Positions 9,774 through 18,661 of a DNA stretch of 64,000 bases are shown one piece after another. The notes under the pieces were generated by a model. The model made no database searches. It had not been told where the DNA came from and saw nothing but the letters and a program-made list of their open reading frames with translations. A program made the translations under genes and the position numbers. Position 1 is the stretch's first letter, and each line of letters starts with the position of its first letter. Source of the DNA: Povalibacter uvarum (lineage in GTDB: Bacteria > Pseudomonadota > Gammaproteobacteria > Steroidobacterales > Steroidobacteraceae); NCBI RefSeq assembly GCF_014202975.1, contig NZ_JACHHZ010000003.1, forward strand, positions 372,001 to 436,000, read 5' to 3'.

Positions 9774-10100
9774 ATGGTTCGCGACGTTTACGCAGCAGAT
9801 GACGCAAGTCCGGCGGTCGCCGGAAACGGGCCTGTTCGTGCGAAGTATCGGGTGCTGATCGATCTCGATCCGACGGGCGTGAGTCGCGTCGTGCATCAGT
9901 TCGCGCTGTCGAATCTCGCCCCCACGGAAGTGCATTGTGTCCGCGTCGACGCGGACAGCATCGAAGTCGTCGCGTCGATGGAGGGGCTCTCGGTCGCCGT
10001 CGCGGAGTTCATCCGCCGCAAACTCTTACAACTCACGTGTGTCTTCGAGGCCGATTGCAGGATCGAGCCGCTCGACGCCGCACCCCAGGAGGTCGCATGA
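9774..10100 (+). CDS. Small protein with ACT-like fold
   Basis: A 108-residue soluble protein. Residues 23-100 alternate as strand-helix-strand-strand-helix-strand (KYRVLIDLDPTGVSRVVHQF, then VHCVRVDADSIEVVA, then a helix ending LLQLTCVFEADCRI), which resembles ACT domains such as the small subunit of acetolactate synthase. ACT domains bind amino acids and control enzymes or transporters. It starts 12 bases after the POT gene and overlaps the following hydrolase by ATGA, so it belongs to the peptide operon, where it could sense an amino-acid product. I do not recognise a named family; the fold is a pattern judgement. Confidence 0.6.
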   Translation: MVRDVYAADDASPAVAGNGPVRAKYRVLIDLDPTGVSRVVHQFALSNLAPTEVHCVRVDADSIEVVASMEGLSVAVAEFIRRKLLQLTCVFEADCRIEPLDAAPQEVA

Positions 10101-11662
10101 GATTTCTGGCTCTGATCGTTCTCTCGGCAGTTTCATCGCAGCTGCTGGCGGCTCCGCCTACGGACTTCGACGCCCGCGTCGAGAGTCTGCGGAACCGCAT
10201 AGGCGTTCCTGGGATGGCGGTAGCGATCGTGGAGAACGGGGCGACGACGCTGGCGCGCGGCTACGGCGTCAACAGGATGGATGCGCCGGCGCGGGTCGAT
10301 GCGGATACGATTTTCCCGACCGGCTCGACGGGCAAGGCGTTCACCGCCGCGGCGCTGGCTACGCTCGTCGACTCCGGCAAGATCGGCTGGGACGACAAGG
10401 TGATCGATCGCCTTCCCGGTTTTCAGATGTACGACGCATGGGTCACGCGCGAGATGACGATCCGCGATCTGCTGGTTCATCGCAGCGGCCTCGGCCTGGG
10501 TGCTGGCGATCTGCTGTTCGTTCCCCGCAGCAATCTTTCGCGGGCCGAGGCGGTGAAGCGGCTGCGCTACATCAAGCCGGCGACCAGCTTTCGCAGCGGC
10601 TATGCCTACGACAACGTGCTCTACATGGTTGCGGGACAGCTGATCGAGGCGGTGACCGGACAGACATGGGAAGACTATGTGCGTCAGCACGTCCTTCAGC
10701 CGGCGGGAATGACGCAGTCCACGAGCGACAACGACCGTCGCTTCGCCATTCCCAATCGCTCGTATCCGCATGCACGGGCGAGCAGCCGGGTGCGTGGCGT
10801 CGGCCCGTTACAGGTGCTCGATGAGCGCGATGAGTTGGGTCGAGCGGCTGCGCCAGCGGGCGGTCTCGCCGTCAGCGCGAACGACATGGCGAAGTGGCTC
10901 GCGATCCAGCTGAACGGCGGCAAGCTGCCGAACGGCGAGCCCCTGTTCAGTGAAGCGGCCCATGCCGAGATGTGGAAGCCCGTCGTGCTCACGCCGATTT
11001 CACCGCTTCCGCAGTCCCTGAAGCTCGCCGAGCCGATGTTCCAGTCGTACGCGTTGGGCTGGGGAGTGCGGGACTATCGTGGCGCAAAGGTGATTTCGCA
11101 CGGCGGCGCGGTGCTGGGTTTCCAGACGATCGTGGCGCTCATCCCGGACAAGAAGGTCGGGTTCGCGATCGAAATCAACAGCGAGGACGGCGAGATCCTG
11201 CTCGGGCTGATGTACGAGCTGCTGGATCATTACCTGGGCTTCGGCTCGAACGAGTGGCCCGAGAAATACATTACATACAAGCAGGAGCGACTGGCGGGCG
11301 CGATGAAGGCGCTCGACGCCACGATGGCCAAGCCTGCCAAAGTCGGACCGTCTCTGCCGCTCGAGAGATACGCGGGAACGTACACCGATCCCTGGTACGG
11401 CAACATCGAAGTGGCGGTCAGCGGCAAGTCGCTCACGATCGACTTCAAGTCGACGCCGCGAATGGGCGGCCGCCTCGAACACTGGCAGTACGACAGCTTC
11501 ATCACACGCTTCGATGACAAGACCATCGAACCCGCATACGTGACGTTCGGCATCAACGCGGATGGTCGGGTGGATCGGGTGACGATGAAGGCGGTGTCGC
11601 CGCTCGCGGATTTCAGCTACGACTATGCGGATCTGCTCTTTGCGCCGGCAGCGGGGAAGTAG
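10097..11662 (+). CDS. Secreted serine hydrolase, class C beta-lactamase/DD-peptidase fold
   Basis: The 521-residue protein has a signal peptide (ends near LLAAP), the SxxK motif GSTGK (Ser77, Lys80), the YxN motif YDN (Tyr171, Asn173) and the third-box HGG in SHGGAVLGF. Residues about 420-520 form a C-terminal lipocalin-like DUF3471-type domain. Relatives include D-aminopeptidases, DD-carboxypeptidases and esterases. As last gene of the DgcA/DgcN operon it may release D-residues from peptides. Start at 10097 overlaps the ACT-like gene and has aggagg upstream. A REP pair follows the stop. Confidence 0.88.
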   Translation: MRFLALIVLSAVSSQLLAAPPTDFDARVESLRNRIGVPGMAVAIVENGATTLARGYGVNRMDAPARVDADTIFPTGSTGKAFTAAALATLVDSGKIGWDDKVIDRLPGFQMYDAWVTREMTIRDLLVHRSGLGLGAGDLLFVPRSNLSRAEAVKRLRYIKPATSFRSGYAYDNVLYMVAGQLIEAVTGQTWEDYVRQHVLQPAGMTQSTSDNDRRFAIPNRSYPHARASSRVRGVGPLQVLDERDELGRAAAPAGGLAVSANDMAKWLAIQLNGGKLPNGEPLFSEAAHAEMWKPVVLTPISPLPQSLKLAEPMFQSYALGWGVRDYRGAKVISHGGAVLGFQTIVALIPDKKVGFAIEINSEDGEILLGLMYELLDHYLGFGSNEWPEKYITYKQERLAGAMKALDATMAKPAKVGPSLPLERYAGTYTDPWYGNIEVAVSGKSLTIDFKSTPRMGGRLEHWQYDSFITRFDDKTIEPAYVTFGINADGRVDRVTMKAVSPLADFSYDYADLLFAPAAGK

Positions 11663-11670
11663 GCAGGCCT

Positions 11671-11737
11671 TCATTCCCGCGAAAGCGGGAATCCATCTTG
11701 CGCACCGGATGGACTCCCGCTTTCGCGGGAGTGACGA
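11671..11737. repeat. REP-like inverted pair (copy A)
   Basis: Two palindromic units face each other: 11671-11697 reads outward from tcattcccgcgaaagcggga, and 11708-11737 is nearly its reverse complement. Each unit has the core cccgcgaaagcggg. The same unit recurs at 16502-16610 and 50351-50383. It sits just after a stop codon, the usual place for REP/BIME elements. Confidence 0.85.
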
Positions 11738-11749
11738 GGCCCCAGAAAC

Positions 11750-11783
11750 AAAAAGACCTCCGCAACTTTCGTCGCGGAGGTCT
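11750..11783 (-). terminator. Intrinsic terminator of fusA
   Basis: Perfect 10-base stem agacctccgc / gcggaggtct around a 10-base loop; read on the minus strand it is followed by TTTTTG. It lies 43 bases after the fusA stop and would end minus-strand transcripts. Confidence 0.88.
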
Positions 11784-11825
11784 GATTCGATCGCCACTCG
11801 CGCGGCGTGAGCCGCGCGATCAGGA

Positions 11826-13979
11826 TCAGGCAGCGGCCGTCTTGGCCTTCGCTGCTTCGGCGATGACCGTGTCGGCCACCATCTTCGGCACTGGATCGTA
11901 GTGCGAGAACTCCATCGTGTACGAAGCACGACCGCTGGTCATGCCGCGCAGATGGCCGATGTAGCCGAACATTTCCGACAGCGGCACCGTGGCCACGACA
12001 GCGATGTTCGTGCCGCGCTCGAGCTGCTCCTGGATCATGCCGCGACGGCGGTTGATGTCGCCGATGACGTCGCCGAGGTAGTCGGCAGGCGTCACGGTTT
12101 CGACACGCATCACCGGCTCGAGCAGGATCGGGTTGGCCTTGCGGATCGCTTCACGGAAGCAGGCCTTCGCCGCGATTTCGAACGTCAGGGCGTTCGAGTC
12201 GACGTCGTGGTAGCTGCCGTCCGTGAGGCGGGCCTTGAAGTCCACCGTCGGATAGTGCGCGAGCACGCCGTCTTCCTTCTGCATCTTGAGGCCCTTCTCG
12301 ACCGACGGCACGTACTCGCGCGGCACCGAGCCGCCGACCGTTTCGTCTTCGAAGATGAAGCCCGAGCCGCGCTCCAGCGGTTCGAACGTGATCCACACTT
12401 CGGCGAACTGGCCTGAACCGCCGGTCTGCTTCTTGTGGATGTACTGTTCGGAGATCGGCTTCGTGAAGGTCTCGCGGTACGCGACCTGCGGCTGACCCAT
12501 GATGCCTTCGACGTTGAATTCCGTGCGCATGCGATCGAGCGTCACTTCGAGGTGGAGCTCGCCCATGCCGCGCAGAATCGTCTGGCCCGTTTCGCGATCC
12601 GTTTCGAGGTGCAGCGACGGATCGGCGCGAACCATCTTGCCGAGCGCTGCGCCGAACTTCTCCTGTTCAGCCTTGTTCTTGGGCTTCACGGAGACGCTGA
12701 TGACGGGGTCCGGGAAGCGCATGCGCTCCAGGATCACCGGGTTTGCCGAGTCGCAAAGCGTATCGCCGGTTTCGGTTTCCGCGAGGGAGACCAGCGCGAT
12801 GATGTCACCGGCGCGGGCTTCTTCGATCGCGTTCGCTTCCTTCGCGAACATTTCGACCATGCGGCCGATCTTCTCGCGCTTGCCGCGAGTCGTGTTCTGG
12901 ACCGATGCGCCCTTGGTCAATACGCCGGAGTACACACGGCAGAACGTGAGTGCGCCGTACGCGTCGTTGATGACCTTGAATGCGAGCGCCGAGAACGGTT
13001 CGTCATCGGAGCAGATACGCTCGCCGACCGGGTTGCCGTCTTCGTCCATCGTCTTGATGGCAGCGACGTCGGTCGGGGCCGGCAGATAGTCGACGACGGC
13101 ATCGAGAACCTGGGTGACGCCCTTGTTCTTGTACGAAGAGCCGCACAGCACCGGGTTGAATGCGCCCGAGATCGTGCCCTTGCGCAGGCACTTGCGCAGC
13201 ACGTCAGCCGAAGGCTCGGTGCCGTCGTTCAGATAGGCTTCCATCGCGGCATCGTCCTGCTCGAGGCAGGTGTCGACGAGTTCCGAACGGTACTTCGCGA
13301 TCTGCGCGAGGATGGCGCGATCGCTCGGCACCGTGATGTTGAGCTTGTCGGCGATGTCGGCAGTGATGTCGATCTTGGCCGGCTCGGCGTCCTTGTCATC
13401 CGAATCCCATACCAGGGCCTGCATCTCGACCAGGTCGATCATGCCCTTGAAGTTGTCTTCGGAGCCGATCGGCAGTTGCACCGGCAGCGGGCGCGAGCCG
13501 AGGCGCTTCTTGATCATGTCCACGCAGCGCAGGAAGTTCGCACCGCTGCGATCCATCTTGTTCACGTAGCACATACGCGGCACGCCGTAGTTGTCGGCGA
13601 GACGCCAGTTCGTTTCCGACTGCGGCTCCACGCCGGCCACGCCGTCGAACACGACGACAGCGCCGTCGAGGACGCGCAGCGAGCGGTTCACTTCGATCGT
13701 GAAGTCGACGTGTCCCGGAGTGTCGATGACGTTGATCTTCTTCTTGCGCCAGAACGTCGACACGGCGGCCGACTGAATCGTGATGCCGCGCTTCTGTTCC
13801 TGTTCGAGGTAGTCGGTCGTCGTCGAGGACTTCAGGTCCTTCGTGTCGTGCACGTCGACGATCGTGTGCTTGCGACCGGTGTAGTACAGGATGCGTTCCG
13901 TCGTCGTGGTCTTGCCGGCGTCGACGTGGGCGATGATGCCGATGTTGCGAATGTCAGATAGGGGTGTAGTACGGGGCAT
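11826..13979 (-). CDS. fusA: Elongation factor G
   Basis: A 717-residue translational GTPase that drives ribosomal translocation. The GTP-binding motifs are [21 protein letters not shown] and NKMD, followed by domains II to V with [14 protein letters not shown] and the C-terminal HYDPVP. Typical gammaproteobacterial EF-G from the str operon is about 700 residues; here no rpsL, rpsG or tufA is adjacent, and the switch I region ([18 protein letters not shown]) differs from the usual DWMEQEQERG form. It is therefore either a relocated fusA or a second paralogue. The gene ends in a clear terminator and follows a lipoprotein gene on the same strand after 303 bases. Confidence 0.93.
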   Translation of the reverse strand: MPRTTPLSDIRNIGIIAHVDAGKTTTTERILYYTGRKHTIVDVHDTKDLKSSTTTDYLEQEQKRGITIQSAAVSTFWRKKKINVIDTPGHVDFTIEVNRSLRVLDGAVVVFDGVAGVEPQSETNWRLADNYGVPRMCYVNKMDRSGANFLRCVDMIKKRLGSRPLPVQLPIGSEDNFKGMIDLVEMQALVWDSDDKDAEPAKIDITADIADKLNITVPSDRAILAQIAKYRSELVDTCLEQDDAAMEAYLNDGTEPSADVLRKCLRKGTISGAFNPVLCGSSYKNKGVTQVLDAVVDYLPAPTDVAAIKTMDEDGNPVGERICSDDEPFSALAFKVINDAYGALTFCRVYSGVLTKGASVQNTTRGKREKIGRMVEMFAKEANAIEEARAGDIIALVSLAETETGDTLCDSANPVILERMRFPDPVISVSVKPKNKAEQEKFGAALGKMVRADPSLHLETDRETGQTILRGMGELHLEVTLDRMRTEFNVEGIMGQPQVAYRETFTKPISEQYIHKKQTGGSGQFAEVWITFEPLERGSGFIFEDETVGGSVPREYVPSVEKGLKMQKEDGVLAHYPTVDFKARLTDGSYHDVDSNALTFEIAAKACFREAIRKANPILLEPVMRVETVTPADYLGDVIGDINRRRGMIQEQLERGTNIAVVATVPLSEMFGYIGHLRGMTSGRASYTMEFSHYDPVPKMVADTVIAEAAKAKTAAA

Positions 13980-14282
13980 GGCGGTTTCCGTGGCGATTCC
14001 AAAACTAAAGCGAAGCCGTTCTCCGGCTCATAAATGGCCGGGGAGAATAGGGGCCAACCCTGTGAATACCAATGAGGTTTTTGCTGGAATTCTCAGGAAA
14101 AGCGGCCCGGGTCACACCTGCCGCTTCGGCAAAGGCGGCGCATTCTAGCGGAATTTGTATTGCAGTGAGGGTTTGCCTCGGAAATGGCCCATTTCGGGCC
14201 GGTTTCGGGGTCGTTCCGGCAGGTATTCCGCCACTCTGGGGGCCGGCGGCCGGGTCCGCCGACGGGGTCCGGGCCGCGGCGC
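13980..14282. other. Intergenic leader between lipoprotein gene and fusA
   Basis: About 300 bases with no convincing coding frame. It should hold the fusA promoter on the minus strand; a purine patch (cacggaaaccgc) just before the fusA start can act as ribosome site. A small stem gccgc...gcggc occurs near 14120-14140. I see no recognisable riboswitch. Confidence 0.4.
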
Positions 14283-14816
14283 TCAGCGAACCGAAACCTC
14301 CAGTGAATAGGTGCCCTTTTCCTCGCGCCTTGCCATGGCGCGAGGCTGAAAAGGGCGGATGAGGTACGTCGAATCCCGCGCTGCCACGAGGGAGGCCGTC
14401 GGCCCGTCCGTTTCGCCCCGGTGGACCGCCGTCCCGGTGGTATCGGCCGTGTCCTGGATATTCATATAGAGATTGCTGCTGGCGGGTTTGAACGTCACCG
14501 ACAGGGTCTGGCCCTGGCCGACCATGACTGCCCAGGCGGTGGTCTTGTAGCCCACGACTTCGCCCGAGACCGTGGCTGGGTTGCCGTCGGCCAGCGCGAT
14601 GGACTGCAGCGTCTCATCCGGGGTCAGCAGCGCCTGTGCGGCAGTTGTATCCAATACGGGCCCGGAAGCCGCTGGATCTGACGATGGCGGCGAGGCCGGG
14701 TTGACCGCCGGCGCCGTGGTCGCGGGCGGTTCGGCCGCCGGGGGAGGCGCGTCCGATTTGCCGCAACCGGTCAGGGTCATTCCAGCGAGTGCGAGTGCGA
14801 ACAACCGTCGGTTCAT
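14283..14816 (-). CDS. Lipoprotein with PPC-like beta-sandwich
   Basis: A 177-residue protein with a lipoprotein signal (MNRRLFALALAGMTLTGC, cleavage before Cys), a 40-residue Pro/Ala/Ser-rich linker and a C-terminal domain with AWAVMVGQGQTLSVTF and ending GTYSLEVSVR. That domain resembles bacterial pre-peptidase C-terminal domains and periplasmic lysozyme-inhibitor sandwiches. The start at 14816 was chosen because it opens the lipoprotein signal. The anchor position (Gly at +2) points to the outer membrane. No function can be named; an envelope role is likely. Confidence 0.8.
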   Translation of the reverse strand: MNRRLFALALAGMTLTGCGKSDAPPPAAEPPATTAPAVNPASPPSSDPAASGPVLDTTAAQALLTPDETLQSIALADGNPATVSGEVVGYKTTAWAVMVGQGQTLSVTFKPASSNLYMNIQDTADTTGTAVHRGETDGPTASLVAARDSTYLIRPFQPRAMARREEKGTYSLEVSVR

Positions 14817-15031
14817 GCCCAGTCTCCATTCGACTGCGGGTCGCGATGATAGCCGCACGACGGCGATGTGCCGTCCGTGAAAGCCGCCATCCGGGCTGCA
14901 AAGCGGAATGTGACTGAACGGCGATGGCGATTCGCTGCGTCGCTATCGGCAATCCCCGTCACGGGGCATATGCTCGACGGACAGGCGCTGTTGCACGAAC
15001 AAAGGCGCTCACGATCGGGGGATTCGACTGC

Positions 15032-16567
15032 ATGAACACCACGCGGGTCCTGACTGTCGGCGACAAAGTGTTCTACTCGATCGGCCAGCTCGCCGAGTCG
15101 ATGAAGAACCTCGCACTCGCGGTCTTCATTCTCTTCTACTACAACAGCCTGCTCGGCATGAACCCGATGCTCGCGGGCCTCGCGATGCTCATTGCGCTCA
15201 TCGTCGATTCCGCGACAGATCCGTTGATCGGGGCAATGTCGGACCGCTGGCGCTCGCGCTTCGGACGACGGCACTTCTTCATGTATCTGGCGATCGTGCC
15301 TTTCCTGATCACGTTCTATCTGTTGTTCGCGCCGCCCGGATCGTTGTTGCCGGCGCGCAATGCACCGCTCGCCGATCACATGCCGCTGTTCGCATGGCTC
15401 ACGGGAATGGGAATTGCGGCGCGCGTCGTGCTGACATTCTTCACGGTGCCGCATCTGGCGCTCGGCGCCGAGCTTTCCTCGGACTACAAAGTACGAACGG
15501 TCGTCGCCTCGTGGCGCGAAGCGGTCACCGCAATCGGTTCGCTGCTCGTGTATGGCATTGCGTTCGGCTGGTACTTCGCGGGTCCGCGCGGTCAGCTCGA
15601 AGCGGACGCGTATCCGTCATTCGCACTGACGCTCGCGATCATCATGTCAGCGGCGATGCTGGTCTCCGCCGTCGGCACGCATCACTTGATCCCGTATCTG
15701 TATCAGCCGGCGCAGCGGGCCCGCATGTCGGCAATCGCGATCCTCGCCGAGACCCTGCAGGCGTTTCGCAATCTCAATTTCCGCTGGTACTTCACCGGCG
15801 CCGTGATGGTCTACATGGTCGTGGGCATCGACACCGCGCTGCTGCTCTACGTCAACACATATATATGGGAGATTTCCGGCCGGCCGCTGCTCTGGGTCTC
15901 CGTCGCGCTCTTCGTCGGCTACTTTCTCGGCTCGCCATTCACGCCGCGATTGCACGGCCGCTTCGACAAGAAGCCTGTGCTCATGTGGGGAACGACGTGG
16001 TTCGCGGTCCTGCAGATGCTGCCCGTCATACTCTGGCTGTTCGGCTGGATGCCGCCGGCTGCAACGGCCGCGCTCGTGATGACGCTGAGCGTGATGCGCA
16101 TCGTGCAGGGCATCGGTACTGTGCAATCGCGTTCGAGCGGCAACTCGATGCTGGCCGACGTCGCCGACGAATACGAACTGCAATCCGGCAAGCGCCAGGA
16201 AGGGGTCTTCTTCGGTGCGCAGCTGGTTTGCTACAAGGCGACGTCGGGCCTGGGCAAGTTCGTGTCGGGTATTCTGCTCAGCCTGATCAGCTGGCCGACG
16301 GCGCAGCAGATTGCCGCTGAAGGCGTTCCGCACGACAAGCTGGTCTGGCTTGCGCTGATGTACGGGCCGTTCGTGGCAGTCCTGGCGGTGGTGTCGGTCT
16401 GGTGTTACTCGCGCTATGACCTCGATGCTGAGAGGCATCGGCGGATTGTCGAGGAGTTGCAGGAGAGGCGGCGCAATTCGTCATCCGTGGTGCAAGCGAC
16501 TGTCATTCCCGCGAAAGCGGGAATCCATCTCCAGCAAGCAGATGGACTCCCGCTTTCGCGGGAGTGA
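15032..16567 (+). CDS. GPH family sugar/cation symporter
   Basis: A 511-residue transporter with about twelve membrane helices. The family motif lies between helices 2 and 3: DSATDPLIGAMSDRWRSRFG followed by RRHF. Members carry glycosides, pentosides or uronides with sodium or protons. The start at 15032 (MNTTRVLTVGDKVFYSIG) matches the family N-terminus. The last 20 or so codons lie inside REP unit 1 and 2 and read VIPAKAGIHLQQ..., with the stop codon supplied by the repeat, so the original 3' end was probably replaced. No sugar enzyme lies next to it, so the substrate is open. Confidence 0.88.
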   Translation: MNTTRVLTVGDKVFYSIGQLAESMKNLALAVFILFYYNSLLGMNPMLAGLAMLIALIVDSATDPLIGAMSDRWRSRFGRRHFFMYLAIVPFLITFYLLFAPPGSLLPARNAPLADHMPLFAWLTGMGIAARVVLTFFTVPHLALGAELSSDYKVRTVVASWREAVTAIGSLLVYGIAFGWYFAGPRGQLEADAYPSFALTLAIIMSAAMLVSAVGTHHLIPYLYQPAQRARMSAIAILAETLQAFRNLNFRWYFTGAVMVYMVVGIDTALLLYVNTYIWEISGRPLLWVSVALFVGYFLGSPFTPRLHGRFDKKPVLMWGTTWFAVLQMLPVILWLFGWMPPAATAALVMTLSVMRIVQGIGTVQSRSSGNSMLADVADEYELQSGKRQEGVFFGAQLVCYKATSGLGKFVSGILLSLISWPTAQQIAAEGVPHDKLVWLALMYGPFVAVLAVVSVWCYSRYDLDAERHRRIVEELQERRRNSSSVVQATVIPAKAGIHLQQADGLPLSRE

Positions 16568-16610
16568 CGAGCAAGAGCCGGATGGACTCCCGCTTTCGCG
16601 GGAGTGACGG
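16502..16610. repeat. REP-like cluster of three units (copy B)
   Basis: Units at 16502-16530, 16541-16570 and 16581-16610. The first is in the opposite orientation to the other two, which are identical over 29 of 30 bases. All share the core cccgc(t/g)ttcgcggg or its complement. The first two overlap the coding end of the GPH symporter; the third ends 5 bases before the stop of the convergent M20 gene, so the cluster may also act as a two-way transcription barrier. Confidence 0.9.
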
Positions 16611-16614
16611 AGGT

Positions 16615-18018
16615 CTACTTCGCGTACGCGCGAACGATGCCTTCCAGGAAGGTGCGGCCGTCGTAGAGCGACTGCGTGCGGATCTTCTCGTTGAGGCCGT
16701 GCGCATTGGCTTCGCCCGGCTTCGCGAACATGCCGCTCATCCCGTAAGTCGGAATGCCCGCGTTCATCAGGAAGCGGCCATCGGTCGCGCCCGCACTCAT
16801 CAGCGGAGCGATCGGAACGTCAGGCCACTGCTTCGCCGCCTGCTTTTTCACTGGTCCCATCACTTCATCTGTCAGTTGCGGCGGGGATGAGCCGTCGCGC
16901 CGGCGCACGATCGAGACCTTCACCTGTGGGTCTGCGATTGCTTTCTCGAGCGTTTCCTTGACCTGCTCCGGCGTCGTTCCCTGCATCACGCGGCACGACA
17001 GCGTCGTTGCCGCACGCTGCGGGAGGGCGTTGGGCGCATGTCCGCCGTCGATCTGTGTGGCTACGCAGGTGGTGTGCACGACTGCGTTGTAGCTCGGATC
17101 CTTCATCAGGGTTGCGAGCGCAGCCTGATCATCGGGGTTCTTTGCAACGGCGCTCATCGCGGCTCCGGTCTCTCCGCCGAGCATCGGCCCCGTCACGCGG
17201 AAGTACTCACGCACGACCGGATTCACCTGGATCGGGAAGGAGAGGGAGGCGACCTTCTGCGTCGCCGCGGCGAGTCGATAGATCGCGTTGTCCGGAACGG
17301 GTCGCGACGAATGGCCGCCCGGGTTCGTGACTTCGAGCGAGTAGACCTGGTGAATCTTCTCGCCGGCCTGTACCTGCAGTGCCAGCGGCTTGCCTTCGTC
17401 CGACAGCAATCCGCCCGCGCCCTCGTTGATGGCGAAGGCCGAATCGATCAGTTCCCGGCGGTTCTTCAGCAGGTGGTCGACGCCGTTCACGCGGTTCGAC
17501 GTCTCTTCGCCGCAGGTGAGTGCCATGATCAGATCGCGGCCCGGTTTGAAATTGCGCTCCTGCTTGAGGCGGATCATGAGATCCAGGAACACTGCCGCCA
17601 TCGCCTTGTCGTCGGCGGAACCGCGGCCATAGAAGTAGCCGTTCTCTTCGATCAGCTTGAACGGATCGCGCTCCCAGTCCTCGCGCTTCGCGTCGACGAC
17701 ATCGATGTGCGCCAGGAGCAGCACGCCTTTCTTCTTCGCGTTCTTCGCCCTGATACGTGCAACGATGTTGCCGTCGTCGGGGCGCCCCTCCGGGATGACG
17801 ACGTGCACTTCCTCATCAGTGAAGCCAGCCGCGCGAAGCCGGGTTTCGGCGGCGCGAACGACCTTTGTGCACGAACCCGTGGTGGGTGATGAATCGATTT
17901 CCACCATCTCCTGGTAGATCGCGCGGAAAGCGGCCCTTCCGGGATCGGTATCGGCGCTGGAGAGCGAGGCGGTGGCGCAGGTGACGAGAGCGATGGAGTA
18001 GAGGAGGGCTTTCTTCAT
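16615..18018 (-). CDS. Secreted M20/M28-type zinc peptidase or deacylase
   Basis: A 467-residue exported enzyme (signal MKKALLYSIALVTCATASLSS). Metal and catalytic motifs of the M20 clan are all present: AHIDVV (His, catalytic Asp), GRGSADDKA (bridging Asp), CGEETS (catalytic Glu pair) and a C-terminal NAHGLNEK (His ligand). A dimerisation domain interrupts the core at about residues 235-370. Relatives remove N-acyl groups or cleave dipeptides. The frame is open upstream to 18537, but the start at 18018 gives the signal peptide and the family's normal length. It is divergent from the propeptide-like gene at 18146. Confidence 0.92.
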   Translation of the reverse strand: MKKALLYSIALVTCATASLSSADTDPGRAAFRAIYQEMVEIDSSPTTGSCTKVVRAAETRLRAAGFTDEEVHVVIPEGRPDDGNIVARIRAKNAKKKGVLLLAHIDVVDAKREDWERDPFKLIEENGYFYGRGSADDKAMAAVFLDLMIRLKQERNFKPGRDLIMALTCGEETSNRVNGVDHLLKNRRELIDSAFAINEGAGGLLSDEGKPLALQVQAGEKIHQVYSLEVTNPGGHSSRPVPDNAIYRLAAATQKVASLSFPIQVNPVVREYFRVTGPMLGGETGAAMSAVAKNPDDQAALATLMKDPSYNAVVHTTCVATQIDGGHAPNALPQRAATTLSCRVMQGTTPEQVKETLEKAIADPQVKVSIVRRRDGSSPPQLTDEVMGPVKKQAAKQWPDVPIAPLMSAGATDGRFLMNAGIPTYGMSGMFAKPGEANAHGLNEKIRTQSLYDGRTFLEGIVRAYAK

Positions 18019-18145
18019 CCGCCGAGAATACAAGGCGGAAGGACTCGCGATCCAGGTGTACAACGTGGGAAGGCCGAAGCAGAGTGCCAGGAAGAAGATC
18101 ACTTGTGACCTCAAGTTACCTACACCTCGCGCATCCGGAGAACCC

Positions 18146-18553
18146 GTGATTAGGTTAAATACCGCGCTGGTCCTGCTTCCAATCAGTATCGCCTGCGCCG
18201 CCGGAACGGCGTCCGATCGAACGCCCGCAAGCGAGTCGACGGATGCATCCACCACTGCATCCGCTTCGCGGGAAGAGATCGAAGTCTGGATCGTGCTGAG
18301 CGAACCCGCGTTGTCATCGCTGCCGCGCGATGCCGAGTCGCAGCGCGCTGAGCTCCGGCGACGGATTCTCGAAGAACAGGATCGTGTGATGCGCAGGCTC
18401 GCCGAGCTCGGTGCGGTCGAGTCGGCTCGCACGCAGCAGACTCGCAACGCAATCGCCGTCACGTTGCCCGCCGCCGCCATCGAAAGCGTAAAGAAGATCG
18501 ACGGTGTGACGGCGGTGAAGACGGTTTCGCACCGCAATCGCGTCGGCCGTTAG
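18146..18553 (+). CDS. Stand-alone S8 propeptide/I9-like inhibitor protein
   Basis: A 135-residue exported protein (signal MIRLNTALVLLPISIACAAG, possibly a lipoprotein). The mature part matches the propeptide of the protease encoded next door: both have (I/V)EVW, then a helix with LR...Q..V...LA.LGA.E..R.Q, then NAIAV, and end in I.GV.AVK.V. Subtilisin propeptides fold the protease and inhibit it. A separate copy in front of the protease gene suggests a periplasmic inhibitor or folding helper in trans. The GTG start has ggag 5 bases upstream; the ATG-like alternative upstream at 18056 gives no signal peptide. Confidence 0.75.
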   Translation: MIRLNTALVLLPISIACAAGTASDRTPASESTDASTTASASREEIEVWIVLSEPALSSLPRDAESQRAELRRRILEEQDRVMRRLAELGAVESARTQQTRNAIAVTLPAAAIESVKKIDGVTAVKTVSHRNRVGR

Positions 18554-18661
18554 CATTTTCTCTGTTGACGATTCCATGAAGTGACGCGCAGTATCGGTCG
18601 CATGAGTTGCTAAGTCGCATCGCGACTGCGGCTCACAAAAAACCAACTGGGGAGATTCTTC

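Noticed and set aside
12435-13961. A 508-codon open frame on the + strand
   Set aside because: Complement of fusA; no recognisable motif and long Arg/Val/Asp/His-rich stretches.
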